A stretch of 64,000 bases of DNA, taken from assembly GCF_037949285.1 (NCBI RefSeq), contig NZ_CP149927.1, positions 393,001 to 457,000 on the forward strand, read 5' to 3'. Positions within the stretch are counted from its first letter, which is position 1, and the number at the start of each line of letters is the position of its first letter. The stretch comes from Thioclava sp. GXIMD4216 (GTDB lineage Bacteria; Pseudomonadota; Alphaproteobacteria; Rhodobacterales; Rhodobacteraceae). Under the pieces are notes generated by a model. That model worked only from the letters and a program-made list of their open reading frames with translations, was not told where the DNA came from and ran no database searches. The position numbers were made by a program, and so were the translations under genes. This document shows positions 27,475 through 35,847 of this stretch, in pieces.

Positions 27475-28403
27475 CATCCCCGCAGCCCAAAGACGCATGG
27501 GCGTCCGCCATGAATAACATCGGTGCCGATCAGGGGTTTTTCCGCCAGCTCGATGCCGAACATAAGGCGCTTTTCGTCGAAGGTGGGGACATATTGGTGG
27601 TGACCTTCGACAATCTCGATGATGCCCGCCAGCATCCCGAGGACCGTATGCCTTGGGGCGTCAAGTTCATTGCCGCGCAGGGCTGGTCGGCCTTGGGGAT
27701 CGGCGCGCATGGCTGGACATGGTATCGCGCGCAAGCGGTGCTGGACTTTTTCGACGAGCTGCGCGACAGCGGGTTTTTCGCAAGATTCCGCAAGGTGGTG
27801 TTTTACGGCACATCCATGGCAGGCTATGCCGCCTGCGCCTTTTCCTCTGCCGTGCCGGGGTCCATCGTCATCGCGCTCTCGCCACAGGCCACGCTAGATC
27901 GCGACATCACCGGCGGCTGGGAGAAGCGCTTCAGAGGCGCGTGGCGGCGGGATTTCAGCGGGCGTTACGGCTATGCACCCGATCAGGTGGCCTGCGCCAA
28001 GGCGGTCTGGCTGTTCCATGACCCGTTCGAGCGTGAGGATGCCGTGCATGCGGCGCTGTTCCGTGGCCCCAATATCCACCCCATCCGCTGCCGCCATCTG
28101 GGCCATAATATGGCCACCATGCTGACCAAGATGTCGGTATTGAAACCGATCGTGTGCGGCCTTGTGGCCGAAGACCTGACCGAGGCGCAGGTCTATCACC
28201 ATCTGCGCGCCCGCCGCCGGTTGCCGCTGTACCAGAAGGCACTGTTGACCCGTCTGCTGCAAAGTCGCCGACAAGGGCTGGTCTACGGGTATACGCAGGC
28301 CGTGCTGCGCGACAGCCTGCCCGTCAAACGGCCGGTCTTTCTCAACCACTTCCTTGCCGCGGCCAAGGCGCTTGGCCGGACCGGACATCCGCCCGGCCTC
28401 TGA
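27471..28403 (+). CDS. Alpha/beta-hydrolase-like protein, paralogue 2
   Basis: A 310-residue third member of the local hydrolase family. It shares DILVVTFDNLDDAR (40), LGIGAHGWTWYR (75), FYGTSMAGYAACAF with Ser115, the ALSPQATLDRD block (134), Asp184 in LFHDPFERED and His212 in HLGHNMATM. The elbow is GTSMAG instead of GTSMGG. No signal peptide is present. The ATG at 27471 overlaps the FGE stop by 4 bases; upstream in-frame codons lie inside the FGE gene. Three paralogues around one sulfatase and one FGE argue for successive or alternative steps on one substrate class, but no activity can be named. Confidence 0.75.
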   Translation: MTSPQPKDAWASAMNNIGADQGFFRQLDAEHKALFVEGGDILVVTFDNLDDARQHPEDRMPWGVKFIAAQGWSALGIGAHGWTWYRAQAVLDFFDELRDSGFFARFRKVVFYGTSMAGYAACAFSSAVPGSIVIALSPQATLDRDITGGWEKRFRGAWRRDFSGRYGYAPDQVACAKAVWLFHDPFEREDAVHAALFRGPNIHPIRCRHLGHNMATMLTKMSVLKPIVCGLVAEDLTEAQVYHHLRARRRLPLYQKALLTRLLQSRRQGLVYGYTQAVLRDSLPVKRPVFLNHFLAAAKALGRTGHPPGL

Positions 28404-28563
28404 CGCCTGTTCCACAATTCCGACATGCCGCGCCCGATCGCCGAGCCCGGCTGGCGCCCCCTGTCGGCCAGCGGGCCGCGCTGCATCACCTGCGACACTC
28501 TGACGCAGGTCACCCCCCAAAAGCGCCCGAACGGCCCACCGGATGGACGTTCCAAAGCCCTAG

Positions 28564-28586
28564 TTCCTGATAAATACAATCAGGAA
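28564..28586. repeat. 8-bp inverted repeat upstream of the decarboxylase operon
   Basis: TTCCTGAT (28564-28571) and ATCAGGAA (28579-28586) are perfect inverted copies around a 7-base spacer. No T tract follows, so it reads better as a protein-binding site than as a terminator of the upstream operon, though the latter is not excluded. Confidence 0.5.
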
Positions 28587-28651
28587 ATAGCATCGACATA
28601 TATCCGCTAACTCTTTTAATTTACTGATCAATCCACCGGCGCGACGCGGGT

Positions 28652-28676
28652 TTTCTGCTTATTTTATGGGCAGAAA
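28652..28676. repeat. 7-bp inverted repeat upstream of the decarboxylase operon
   Basis: TTTCTGC (28652-28658) and GCAGAAA (28670-28676) surround an 11-base AT-rich spacer. It may be an operator or an mRNA stem; no known box is recognised. Confidence 0.35.
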
Positions 28677-28701
28677 CGGGCAAAACTACAGGGAACCCGA
28701 A

Positions 28702-28758
28702 ATGGACCGCAAAAGGGATTTTTGCGATATAAATCACGTATCCGTTATTTATCAATAA
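28702..28758 (+). CDS. Possible 18-codon leader peptide before the ornithine decarboxylase
   Basis: An ATG at 28702 opens a frame encoding MDRKRDFCDINHVSVIYQ and ending in TAA. It has AGGGAA 6 bases upstream and lies 76 bases before the decarboxylase GTG. Gammaproteobacterial speF is controlled by the ornithine-sensing leader peptide SpeFL in a similar position. I see no similarity to SpeFL beyond small size and basic residues. It may be chance. Confidence 0.3.
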   Translation: MDRKRDFCDINHVSVIYQ

Positions 28759-28785
28759 ATTGACCCATGTCATGGAAGGAATGTA

Positions 28786-28798
28786 GCTCATTGTGAGC
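28786..28798. repeat. Short inverted repeat next to the decarboxylase ribosome-binding site
   Basis: GCTCA (28786-28790), TTG, TGAGC (28794-28798) lies 22 bases before the Shine-Dalgarno. It could be an operator half-site pair or a small hairpin in the leader mRNA. Confidence 0.35.
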
Positions 28799-28834
28799 AC
28801 TATTATTTAAGTGTTGAATTAGGAGGAAAGATCC

Positions 28835-31000
28835 GTGTCCATTCCTGTTGGAAAGATTGCGTTCAGCCCCGAGATCGAAGAGTATCTTCGCACAGACCGT
28901 GCAACAGTTTCCGTAAAAAGCACCAATTTTACCGATGTATCGGCGGTGGTTCTTTCCGAAGCGGATATTGATGCCGGTCTTCTCGACCATGTTCAGGCAC
29001 TGGGCTTCAATATTCCGGTTTTTGCCGTCTCGGACGAAGACCCGAATACCACGCCCGGCCTGAAAGGGCTGACCGGCGTTCTGGCGCGCGAAGAAAACAA
29101 TGTCGAGTATTTCGGACGTATGGTCGAAGTGGCGGCAGCCAAATTCGACCATGATGTTCTGCCGCCCTTCTTCCGCGAACTCACCCAATACGAGCGGGAA
29201 GGCTATGCGCAGTTCGACTGCCCCGGCCATCAGGGCGGACAGTTTTTCCAGCGCCACCCCGCAGGCCGCCGCTTCTATGAATTCTATGGCGAGAACCTGT
29301 TCCGCACGGACCTGTGCAATGCCGATGTGAAGATGGGCGATCTGCTGATCCATGAGGGGCTGCCCAAACAGGCCGAAATGCACGCCGCCCGTGTGTTCAA
29401 TTCGGATTACAGCTATCTGGTGCTCAACGGCACTTCGACCTCGAACAAGATCGCATTGAACGCCATCCTGACCCCCGGGGATCTGGTGCTGTTTGACCGC
29501 AACAACCACAAGTCGGTCCATCACGGCGCGCTCTTCCTGTCGCAGGCGACGCCGATCTATCTGGAAACCGCGCGCAATGCCTACGGGCTGATCGGCGGGA
29601 TCGACGAGCACTGCTTCGAGGAAAGCTATATCCGCGAGCGGATCGCACGGATCGACCCCGAGCGGGCCAAGGCCGAGCGCCCGATCCGGCTGGCCGTGAT
29701 CCAGCTTGGCACCTATGACGGCACCATCTACAACGCGCGTCAGGTCATCGACCGTATCGGCAAGCTGTGCGACTATATCCTGTTTGACAGCGCCTGGGTC
29801 GGCTACGAGCAGTTCATTCCGATCATGTCGGATTGCTCGCCGCTGCTTCTCGATCTCAAACCCGAGGATCCCGGCATCATCGTCACCCAGAGCGTGCATA
29901 AACAGCAGGCCGGGTTCTCGCAGGCCTCGCAGATCCACAAAAAGGACGCGCATATCGCCTCGGAGCCGCGCTATATCAATGGCGACCGCTTCAACAATTC
30001 CTACATGATGCATTATTCGACCAGCCCGTTCTATCCGATGTTCGCGGCGCTGGAGGTGAACGCGAAGATGCATGCCGATGGCGGCGGCAAACGGCTTTGG
30101 GCCAATGCGCTGCGGGTCGGCATCGAGGCGCGCAAGATGATCCTGCGCCAATGTTCGATGATCCGTCCTTTCGTGCCCAAGAAGGTCTATGGGCGGCTGT
30201 GGGAAGATGCCCCGACCGAAGAAATCATGAACGACCGCGCCTATTTCGCCTTCGATCCCGAAGACGACTGGCATGGGTTCGAGGGCTACAAGAAGGGGCA
30301 GTATTTCGTTGACCCGAACAAGCTTCTGCTGACCACACCGGGGCTGAAGGTCGAAAGCTTCGATTACGAGGATTTCGGTATTCCCGCGAATATTCTGGCG
30401 AATTTCCTGCGCGACAACCATATCATCAACGAGAAGGCCGATCTCAACTCGATCCTGTTCCTGATGACGCCTGCCGAGCTGATCACCAAGATGCAGAATC
30501 TGGTGGCCACGCTGATCCGCTTTGAAGAGGCCGTACAGCAGGACCAGCCCTTGGCGCGTGTTCTGCCCGGGATCTATACCGAGCATGCGGCCCGCTATCG
30601 CGGCTACACGATCCGGCAGCTCTGTCAGGAAATGCATGATTTCTACAAGGCCAAGAACGTCAAGCAGATGCAGAAGGACATGTTCCGCGAGCCGAATTTC
30701 CCGCCGGTGCGCCGCCCTGCCCATGAGGCAAACTGGGACTTCCAGCGCGGCAATGTGGATCTGGTGCCGCTGAGCGAGATTTCGGGCCGCATCTGTGCCG
30801 AAGGGGCGCTGCCCTATCCGCCGGGCATCCTGTGTGTCGTCCCCGGCGAAGCCTGGACCGACCTGACGCGCGATTACTTCCTGACCCTTGAGGAAGGCAT
30901 CAACAAATTGCCCGGTTTCGCGCCCGAATTGCAGGGCGTCCACCTGAAAACCGAGGCCGATGGATACATCCGCGCCTATGGTTACGTGCTTAAAAATTAA
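28835..31000 (+). CDS. speF: Ornithine decarboxylase, fold type I (SpeF/SpeC type)
   Basis: A 721-residue group III PLP decarboxylase that converts ornithine to putrescine and CO2, consuming a cytoplasmic proton. The cofactor lysine is Lys356 in TQSVHKQQAGFSQASQIHKK, a block typical of the ornithine rather than the lysine or arginine enzymes. Asp318 in ILFDSAW should pair with the PLP nitrogen. An N-terminal wing domain (residues 1 to about 110) precedes the PLP core, and length matches E. coli SpeF (about 730). Start is GTG 28835 with the Shine-Dalgarno AGGAGGAAAG. The antiporter gene follows after 11 bases. Together they form the inducible acid-stress/putrescine-export module. Confidence 0.93.
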   Translation: MSIPVGKIAFSPEIEEYLRTDRATVSVKSTNFTDVSAVVLSEADIDAGLLDHVQALGFNIPVFAVSDEDPNTTPGLKGLTGVLAREENNVEYFGRMVEVAAAKFDHDVLPPFFRELTQYEREGYAQFDCPGHQGGQFFQRHPAGRRFYEFYGENLFRTDLCNADVKMGDLLIHEGLPKQAEMHAARVFNSDYSYLVLNGTSTSNKIALNAILTPGDLVLFDRNNHKSVHHGALFLSQATPIYLETARNAYGLIGGIDEHCFEESYIRERIARIDPERAKAERPIRLAVIQLGTYDGTIYNARQVIDRIGKLCDYILFDSAWVGYEQFIPIMSDCSPLLLDLKPEDPGIIVTQSVHKQQAGFSQASQIHKKDAHIASEPRYINGDRFNNSYMMHYSTSPFYPMFAALEVNAKMHADGGGKRLWANALRVGIEARKMILRQCSMIRPFVPKKVYGRLWEDAPTEEIMNDRAYFAFDPEDDWHGFEGYKKGQYFVDPNKLLLTTPGLKVESFDYEDFGIPANILANFLRDNHIINEKADLNSILFLMTPAELITKMQNLVATLIRFEEAVQQDQPLARVLPGIYTEHAARYRGYTIRQLCQEMHDFYKAKNVKQMQKDMFREPNFPPVRRPAHEANWDFQRGNVDLVPLSEISGRICAEGALPYPPGILCVVPGEAWTDLTRDYFLTLEEGINKLPGFAPELQGVHLKTEADGYIRAYGYVLKN

Positions 31001-31011
31001 GGAACCCCGTA

Positions 31012-32427
31012 ATGGCACATAAACAAGAAAACCGGATGGGCCTTGTCTCGTTAACCACGATCACGGTGGTGAACATGATGGGCTCCGGCATCATCTTGCT
31101 GCCTGCGAACCTTGCGCAGGTGGGCAATATCTCGGTCCTGTCATGGATTGTCACCGCCATCGGTGCCATGCTTCTGGCCTATGCGTTCGCACGGGCGGGC
31201 ACCTATTCCAACCACCAAGGCGGGATGGGCGGCTATGCCGAATATGCGCATGGCCGGTCCGGCAACTTCATGACCAACTATACCTATTTCGTGTCGCTGG
31301 TTATCGCCAATGTGGCGATTGCGGTCACGACGGTGGGCTATGGGGCCTCGTTCCTCGGGGTGGAACTTTCACCGCTGATGACGGGATTGCTGACCATCGG
31401 CTGCCTGTGGCTGGCTTCGGTGCTCAATTTCGGCGGCCCGAAGATCACGGGGAAGCTGGGCACCTTTACCGTCTGGGGCGTGATCCTGCCGGTGGCGGGT
31501 ATCGCCCTTCTGGGCTGGTTCTGGTTTGACCCCAGCCGCTATGTCGCGGCATGGAACCCCCATGACATGCCGACCTTCCAGGCGTTGAGCGCCTCGATCT
31601 CGGTCACGCTCTGGGCGTTTCTGGGGCTGGAATCGGCCAGCGCCAACGGCGATGCGGTGGAAAACCCCAAACGCAATATCCCCCTTGCCGTGCTGATCGC
31701 GACCGGCATCACGGCGTTGCTGTATATTGCCTCGACCAGCGTGATCGCGGGGATCGTGCCGATTGACCAGCTTGCGGCCTCGAATGCGCCTTTCGGTCTG
31801 GTTTTCGCCCAGATCATGGACCCGACCGTGGGCAAGATCGTGATCGGCCTGATGGTGATCTCGTGCTTCGGTTCGCTGCTGGGCTGGCAGTTCACCATTG
31901 CCGAGGTGGCGCGGTCTTCGGCTGTTACGGGCTATTTCCTGCCCTTCTTCGCCAAAGTCACCCAATCCGGCGCGCCGATCGTCGGGATCTGCGTGATCAC
32001 GCTGGCGCAAACGGCACTGTCGCTGATGACCATCAGCCCCACGCTGAACACACAGTTCTCCTTGCTGGTCAATCTGGCGGTGATGACCAACCTGATCCCC
32101 TATATCCTGTCGATGTCGGCACTCAGCTCGTTGCAGCATGCCGAGAAAGTGCCGGATTCTGCGGCGCGGACTACCAATATCGTGGCCATCATCGCCGCCC
32201 TCTACAGCCTTTATGCGCTTTATGCCACGGGCACGCAGGCAATGATGTATGGTGGTCTGGTGACCTTTGCGGGATGGGTGCTGTTCAGCCTTGTGGCCGC
32301 GCGGCTCAATCACCGTCCCGTGCGTCAGCCGGGCACGGGCGAGACAGCCGCAGCCCCCGATGCCAACGGCACCTATACCGCCGTGGCCGCCAGTGCGCAG
32401 AAAGCCGTGCTGGAAGAAAGCCGCTAA
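31012..32427 (+). CDS. potE: Putrescine-ornithine antiporter (PotE), APC family
   Basis: A 471-residue membrane protein with about 12 hydrophobic helices. The start, MGLVSLTTITVVNMMGSGII, has the APC-superfamily glycine-rich first helix GSGI, and FLGLESASANGDAVENPKRNIP is the characteristic segment around helix 6. It exchanges extracellular ornithine for cytoplasmic putrescine, so with the decarboxylase it removes protons and exports diamine. Placed directly after the decarboxylase gene and followed by a terminator, it closes the operon. CadB or AdiC activity is possible but less likely given its partner. Confidence 0.92.
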   Translation: MAHKQENRMGLVSLTTITVVNMMGSGIILLPANLAQVGNISVLSWIVTAIGAMLLAYAFARAGTYSNHQGGMGGYAEYAHGRSGNFMTNYTYFVSLVIANVAIAVTTVGYGASFLGVELSPLMTGLLTIGCLWLASVLNFGGPKITGKLGTFTVWGVILPVAGIALLGWFWFDPSRYVAAWNPHDMPTFQALSASISVTLWAFLGLESASANGDAVENPKRNIPLAVLIATGITALLYIASTSVIAGIVPIDQLAASNAPFGLVFAQIMDPTVGKIVIGLMVISCFGSLLGWQFTIAEVARSSAVTGYFLPFFAKVTQSGAPIVGICVITLAQTALSLMTISPTLNTQFSLLVNLAVMTNLIPYILSMSALSSLQHAEKVPDSAARTTNIVAIIAALYSLYALYATGTQAMMYGGLVTFAGWVLFSLVAARLNHRPVRQPGTGETAAAPDANGTYTAVAASAQKAVLEESR

Positions 32428-32466
32428 TCCGGCGCGTACCGGATCTGCTTGCACAGACCTCTTGCA

Positions 32467-32490
32467 ACGGGCCCTTCCGGGCCCGTTTCC
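32467..32490 (+). terminator. Rho-independent terminator after potE
   Basis: An 8-bp stem ACGGGCCC (32467-32474) / GGGCCCGT (32479-32486) with a TTCC loop, followed by TTTCC, 39 bases after the potE stop. The T tract is short. Confidence 0.75.
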
Positions 32491-32526
32491 TATGGCGCTT
32501 GACAAAGGATGGTTGGCGAAGCGGGC

Positions 32527-33507
32527 TTAGTAGCCGCGCAGGCGATCGACCAGATAGGTCAGTGCCGCCCCGTCCCGCAGCTCTCTTGCGGTCTGCACGA
32601 CCTGCTCGGCCACGACGTCTGGCAAAGAGTCACTGGCCACATGCGGCGTGATCCGCAGCCGCGGATGTGTCCAGAACGGATGATCTTGCGGCAGCGGTTC
32701 GGTGCGGAACACATCCAGCGTCGCCCCCGCCAGCTGCCCCGACTCCAAGGCGGCCAGCAAATCGGCCTCGACCAGATGTTCGCCCCGACCGATCTGCACC
32801 AGATAGGCCCCCTGCGCCAGACAGGCGAAAAGCGCGCCCTGCAGCACATTCTCGGTGGCGGGGGTCAAGGGCAGCACATTGACCAGATAGCGCGCCTCCT
32901 GTGCGGCCTCCCGCATGGCCTCGGGGCCAAAACAGTATTCCACCCCTTCGATGCGGGCCGCGGTCTCGGGCAAGGACCGGCAGGCCACCCGCACCCTGAA
33001 CCCCAAGGCCCGCATCGCGCGCGCCACGGCTCGCCCCATCGTGCCATGCCCCAGCACCGCCACAACAGACGCCGCAGGTGCCCGCAAGGGCAGCGGGGCC
33101 CAGCACCGCGCCTGCGCCTGCGCGGCCAGCGCGCCAAAGGACCGTTCGTGATGCAGCACCTCATGGGCCGCGAAACCGGCCATGAGATCGGCCTGATGCG
33201 GGTCGCGCACCCGCGCGATCTGCACGGGCGGGCGCGGGCCTTGCCCCTCAAGCCCCGGATGCGTCAGAAGCGCATCCACCCCCGCCCCGATCGACATCGC
33301 CAGATGCAGGTTCGGATAGGGCGCAAAGGCCGTGTCTTCGGGCAGCCAGCAGATCGCGAAGCGGATCGCGGACGGATCGGTCACCTCCTCGGGGCGGCAG
33401 AGCACGACATCGGCACCTTGCGCATGCAAGGCCGCGCCATACAGCGCCTCAAGGTCCAGAGTCTGGCTCAGATAGACGCCGTGAATGACCGTCTCGGGCA
33501 TTGTCAT
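32527..33507 (-). CDS. D-isomer-specific 2-hydroxyacid dehydrogenase (GhrA-like glyoxylate/hydroxypyruvate reductase)
   Basis: A 326-residue NAD(P)H-dependent dehydrogenase. The Rossmann signature is VAVLGHGTMGRAVARAMRALGF near residues 145-166, and the substrate-side motif LVQIGRGEHLVEADLL (about 244-259) resembles GhrA. The catalytic glutamate and histidine are likely in the DVFRTEPLPQDHPFWTHP block. I start at ATG 33507 (MTMPETVIHG); upstream codons run into the divergent neighbour. It reduces glyoxylate or hydroxypyruvate, or another 2-oxoacid. It ends next to potE tail to tail and is divergent from the M20 amidohydrolase. Confidence 0.88.
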   Translation of the reverse strand: MTMPETVIHGVYLSQTLDLEALYGAALHAQGADVVLCRPEEVTDPSAIRFAICWLPEDTAFAPYPNLHLAMSIGAGVDALLTHPGLEGQGPRPPVQIARVRDPHQADLMAGFAAHEVLHHERSFGALAAQAQARCWAPLPLRAPAASVVAVLGHGTMGRAVARAMRALGFRVRVACRSLPETAARIEGVEYCFGPEAMREAAQEARYLVNVLPLTPATENVLQGALFACLAQGAYLVQIGRGEHLVEADLLAALESGQLAGATLDVFRTEPLPQDHPFWTHPRLRITPHVASDSLPDVVAEQVVQTARELRDGAALTYLVDRLRGY

Positions 33508-33597
33508 GTTCCTTCTGTGCGGACTGTTTCGGCTTTTTGTTGCACAATCGTATAATTGATGCCAAGGAGAAACTCCCAACGCCTCTGCGAGTGTAGC

Positions 33598-34812
33598 ATG
33601 ACCCACTTCCCCCCAAGCGAGACGGGCATCAACGATCTGACGCGCCGGATCGATGACAAGGTGGCCGAGATCGCCCCGCATCTGGTCGCGCTGCGCCGCG
33701 ACATCCACGCCCATCCGGAAATCGGCTTTGAAACGCAGCGGACGGCGGATCTGGTCGCGCATGAATTGCGGCAGATGGGGCTTGAGGTCACCACCGGTAT
33801 CGGACGCACCGGCGTGATTGCCGAAATCACGGGGGCCCTGCCCGGCCCCTGCCTGATCCTGCGCGCCGATATGGATGCCCTGCCCATCGAGGAGCGCACG
33901 GATCTGCCCTTCGCCTCGCAGATACAGGGCGCGATGCATGCCTGCGGGCATGATATCCACACATCGGCCCTGCTGGGGGCGGCCTATGTGCTCAGAGATC
34001 TGACACAAGAGCTTGCCGGACGGGTGCGACTGGTGTTCCAGCCTGCCGAGGAAACCGTTGAAAGCGGTGCCGCCGCGATGATCGCAGACGGGGCTGCGGA
34101 GGGCGCCGATATGGCCATCGCCTTCCACAACCAGCCGGAACTCCCCGCAGGAGAGCTGCGCCTGATCCACGGCGCCAGCACCGCCTCGAGCGATGAATTC
34201 TGCGTGACGGTTCTCGGGTCTTCGGGCCATGCCGCGCGGCCACATCTTGCGCTGGACCCGATCGTGGCCTGCGCGCATATCATCACACAGTTGCAGACCA
34301 TCGTGTCGCGCCGGATGGACCCCGCCGACCCGATGGTGCTGACCATCGGCCAGATCGCGGGCGGGTTCACCGAAAATATCATCCCCGATAGCTGTAGCTT
34401 CAAAGGCACGATCCGTTGCCGCTCGGCACAGACCCGCGACATGGCCGAGGAACGCTTCCGCCAGATCTGCACCGATACCGCCCGTGCGCTCGGGGTCCGG
34501 GCCGAGGTCACCTATCTGCGCGGTGCGCCTGCGTTGCAAAATGACAAAACGCTGGTCGACCGTGCCCTGACCAGCCTGAGCGCGCATTTCGGCACCGCTC
34601 CCCATACGCAGACGGGCACCGATTTCGGAGCCGAGGATTTTTCCTATTTCTCCGAACGTCTGCCCGCGCTGCAATTCCATGTCGGCTCGGGCCAGCCCGG
34701 TCGGGATGACCGCCTGCACAATTCGGATTACCAACCCGATGAAAGCGCCATCACGCTTTCGGCAAGAGCCCTCAGCCGGTTGGCCGCCGATTTCCTAAGC
34801 CCTGCGCGATAA
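33598..34812 (+). CDS. M20 family amidohydrolase (hippurate hydrolase / aminoacylase-like)
   Basis: A protein of about 404 residues of peptidase family M20D. Visible metal and catalytic elements are RRDIHAHPEIGFET, RADMDALPIEE, AMHACGHDIHTSALLGAA (the Cys-Gly-His-Asp site) and QPAEETVESGAAAM. A dimerisation domain follows and the metal-binding DFGAEDFSYF lies near the end. Enzymes of this group hydrolyse N-acyl amino acids or amino-acid conjugates. The start is uncertain: ATG 33598 gives the usual N-terminus but has a weak ribosome-binding site, while TTG 33556 or ATG 33559 would add about 13 residues. It is followed after 22 bases by the homocysteine methyltransferase gene. Confidence 0.88.
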   Translation: MTHFPPSETGINDLTRRIDDKVAEIAPHLVALRRDIHAHPEIGFETQRTADLVAHELRQMGLEVTTGIGRTGVIAEITGALPGPCLILRADMDALPIEERTDLPFASQIQGAMHACGHDIHTSALLGAAYVLRDLTQELAGRVRLVFQPAEETVESGAAAMIADGAAEGADMAIAFHNQPELPAGELRLIHGASTASSDEFCVTVLGSSGHAARPHLALDPIVACAHIITQLQTIVSRRMDPADPMVLTIGQIAGGFTENIIPDSCSFKGTIRCRSAQTRDMAEERFRQICTDTARALGVRAEVTYLRGAPALQNDKTLVDRALTSLSAHFGTAPHTQTGTDFGAEDFSYFSERLPALQFHVGSGQPGRDDRLHNSDYQPDESAITLSARALSRLAADFLSPAR

Positions 34813-34834
34813 GCGCGATTGGAGGACCCTTTCA

Positions 34835-35734
34835 ATGACCACCATCACTCTCCTCGACGGCGGCATGAGCCGCGAATTGCAACATTGGGGGGCCGAACTG
34901 CGCCAACCCGAATGGTCGGCGGTCGCGCTGATCGAAACCCCCGAGATCGTGCAGGTCGCGCATGAGGCCTTCCTGAAAGCCGGTGCGCAGGTTATCACCA
35001 CCAATAGCTATGCCGTCGTGCCTTTCCATCTGGGCGAAGAGCGCTTTGCCCGCGATGGGGCCGCTCTGGCAACCGATGCCGCCCGTCTGGCCCGCGCCGC
35101 CGCCGACAAATTCCCGGGCGCGCGCGTGGCAGGCAGCCTGCCGCCGCCCTGCGGCTCCTATATGCCCGAAGCTTTCGACGCGGCCATCGCCCGCCCGATC
35201 CTCGACATGCTGGTCGGCGCGATGCAGGACAAGGTCGATCTGTGGGTGGCCGAAACGCTTAGCAGCCTTGCCGAGGCCCGCTGTGCCGTCGCCGCCGCCA
35301 AATCCAGCGGCAAGCCGGTCTGGCTGTCCTTCACCCTGCATGACAGCGAAGGGGCACTGGACCAGCCTCCGGCCCTGCGCAGCGGTGAGAGTGTCGCGGA
35401 GGCTGCCCGTCTGGCGCAGGAACTGGGGGCCGAGGCGCTGCTGTTCAACTGCTCCATGCCCGAAGTCATGGAACCCGCCATCAAGGCCGCCCGTGCCGCC
35501 TTTGGCGACGCACAACTGCCGATCGGCATCTATGCCAATGCCTTTGAATCGCAAGATGATGACGGGGCCGCCAATGAAGTGCTCTCGCAGGTCCGCAAGG
35601 ATCTGACGCCGGCGGGCTATCTGCAATGGGTCGATCAGTGGATCGCGGCAGGGGCCACGATGGTGGGCGGATGCTGCGGGATCGGCTCCGAGCATATCGC
35701 AGCGATTGCCGCGCATCTGGCGCAGAAAGCCTGA
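34835..35734 (+). CDS. Homocysteine S-methyltransferase family protein (MmuM-like)
   Basis: A 299-residue TIM-barrel methyltransferase domain. The zinc cysteines are recognisable in LLFNCSMPE (about residue 208) and MVGGCCGIGSEH near 273-280. The N-terminal LLDGGMSRELQHWG and AQVITTNSYAV blocks are typical. The family transfers a methyl group from S-methylmethionine or a betaine-type donor to homocysteine. It is probably co-transcribed with the upstream amidohydrolase. The donor cannot be decided from sequence, and S-methylmethionine is only the best-known case. Confidence 0.88.
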   Translation: MTTITLLDGGMSRELQHWGAELRQPEWSAVALIETPEIVQVAHEAFLKAGAQVITTNSYAVVPFHLGEERFARDGAALATDAARLARAAADKFPGARVAGSLPPPCGSYMPEAFDAAIARPILDMLVGAMQDKVDLWVAETLSSLAEARCAVAAAKSSGKPVWLSFTLHDSEGALDQPPALRSGESVAEAARLAQELGAEALLFNCSMPEVMEPAIKAARAAFGDAQLPIGIYANAFESQDDDGAANEVLSQVRKDLTPAGYLQWVDQWIAAGATMVGGCCGIGSEHIAAIAAHLAQKA

Positions 35735-35761
35735 GCGGGCTCTGACGCACATCCCAACTGG

Positions 35762-35793
35762 CGCCCCGCAGGTTTTCCCTCGCGGGGCGTTTT
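35762..35793 (+). terminator. Rho-independent terminator between convergent genes
   Basis: Stem CGCCCCGC (35762-35769) / GCGGGGCG (35782-35789) with a 12-base loop and TTTT. It serves the methyltransferase operon on the plus strand. Confidence 0.85.
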
Positions 35794-35847
35794 CTGTTAC
35801 GATGGCGCCGGTGGCCTGCCGGACGCCCCGCGGGGGGGCTATCAGGG

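Larger units (their letters stand above)
28404..28834 (+). promoter_or_regulatory. Upstream/leader region of the ornithine decarboxylase operon
   Basis: A 431-base stretch without a full-size gene. The first 150 bases are GC-rich like the neighbours. From about 28560 to 28834 it turns AT-rich and contains two or three inverted repeats, a candidate 18-codon leader ORF and a strong Shine-Dalgarno (AGGAGGAAAG at 28821-28830) before a GTG start. This length and structure point to regulated expression, as expected for an inducible decarboxylase. Confidence 0.55.

Noticed and set aside
28722..28736. TTGCGATATAAATCA considered as an FNR/Anr box upstream of speF
   Set aside because: The left half does not match TTGAT and the spacing is one base off the TTGAT-N4-ATCAA consensus.
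28745..31018. A 757-codon open frame antisense to the ornithine decarboxylase gene
   Set aside because: It mirrors the codon structure of speF on the other strand, is rich in histidine, isoleucine and aspartate in the pattern of antisense frames, and has no family motifs.
33508..34734. Upstream extension of the 2-hydroxyacid dehydrogenase frame to 34734
   Set aside because: The extension is antisense to the M20 amidohydrolase; the dehydrogenase family starts at ATG 33507.
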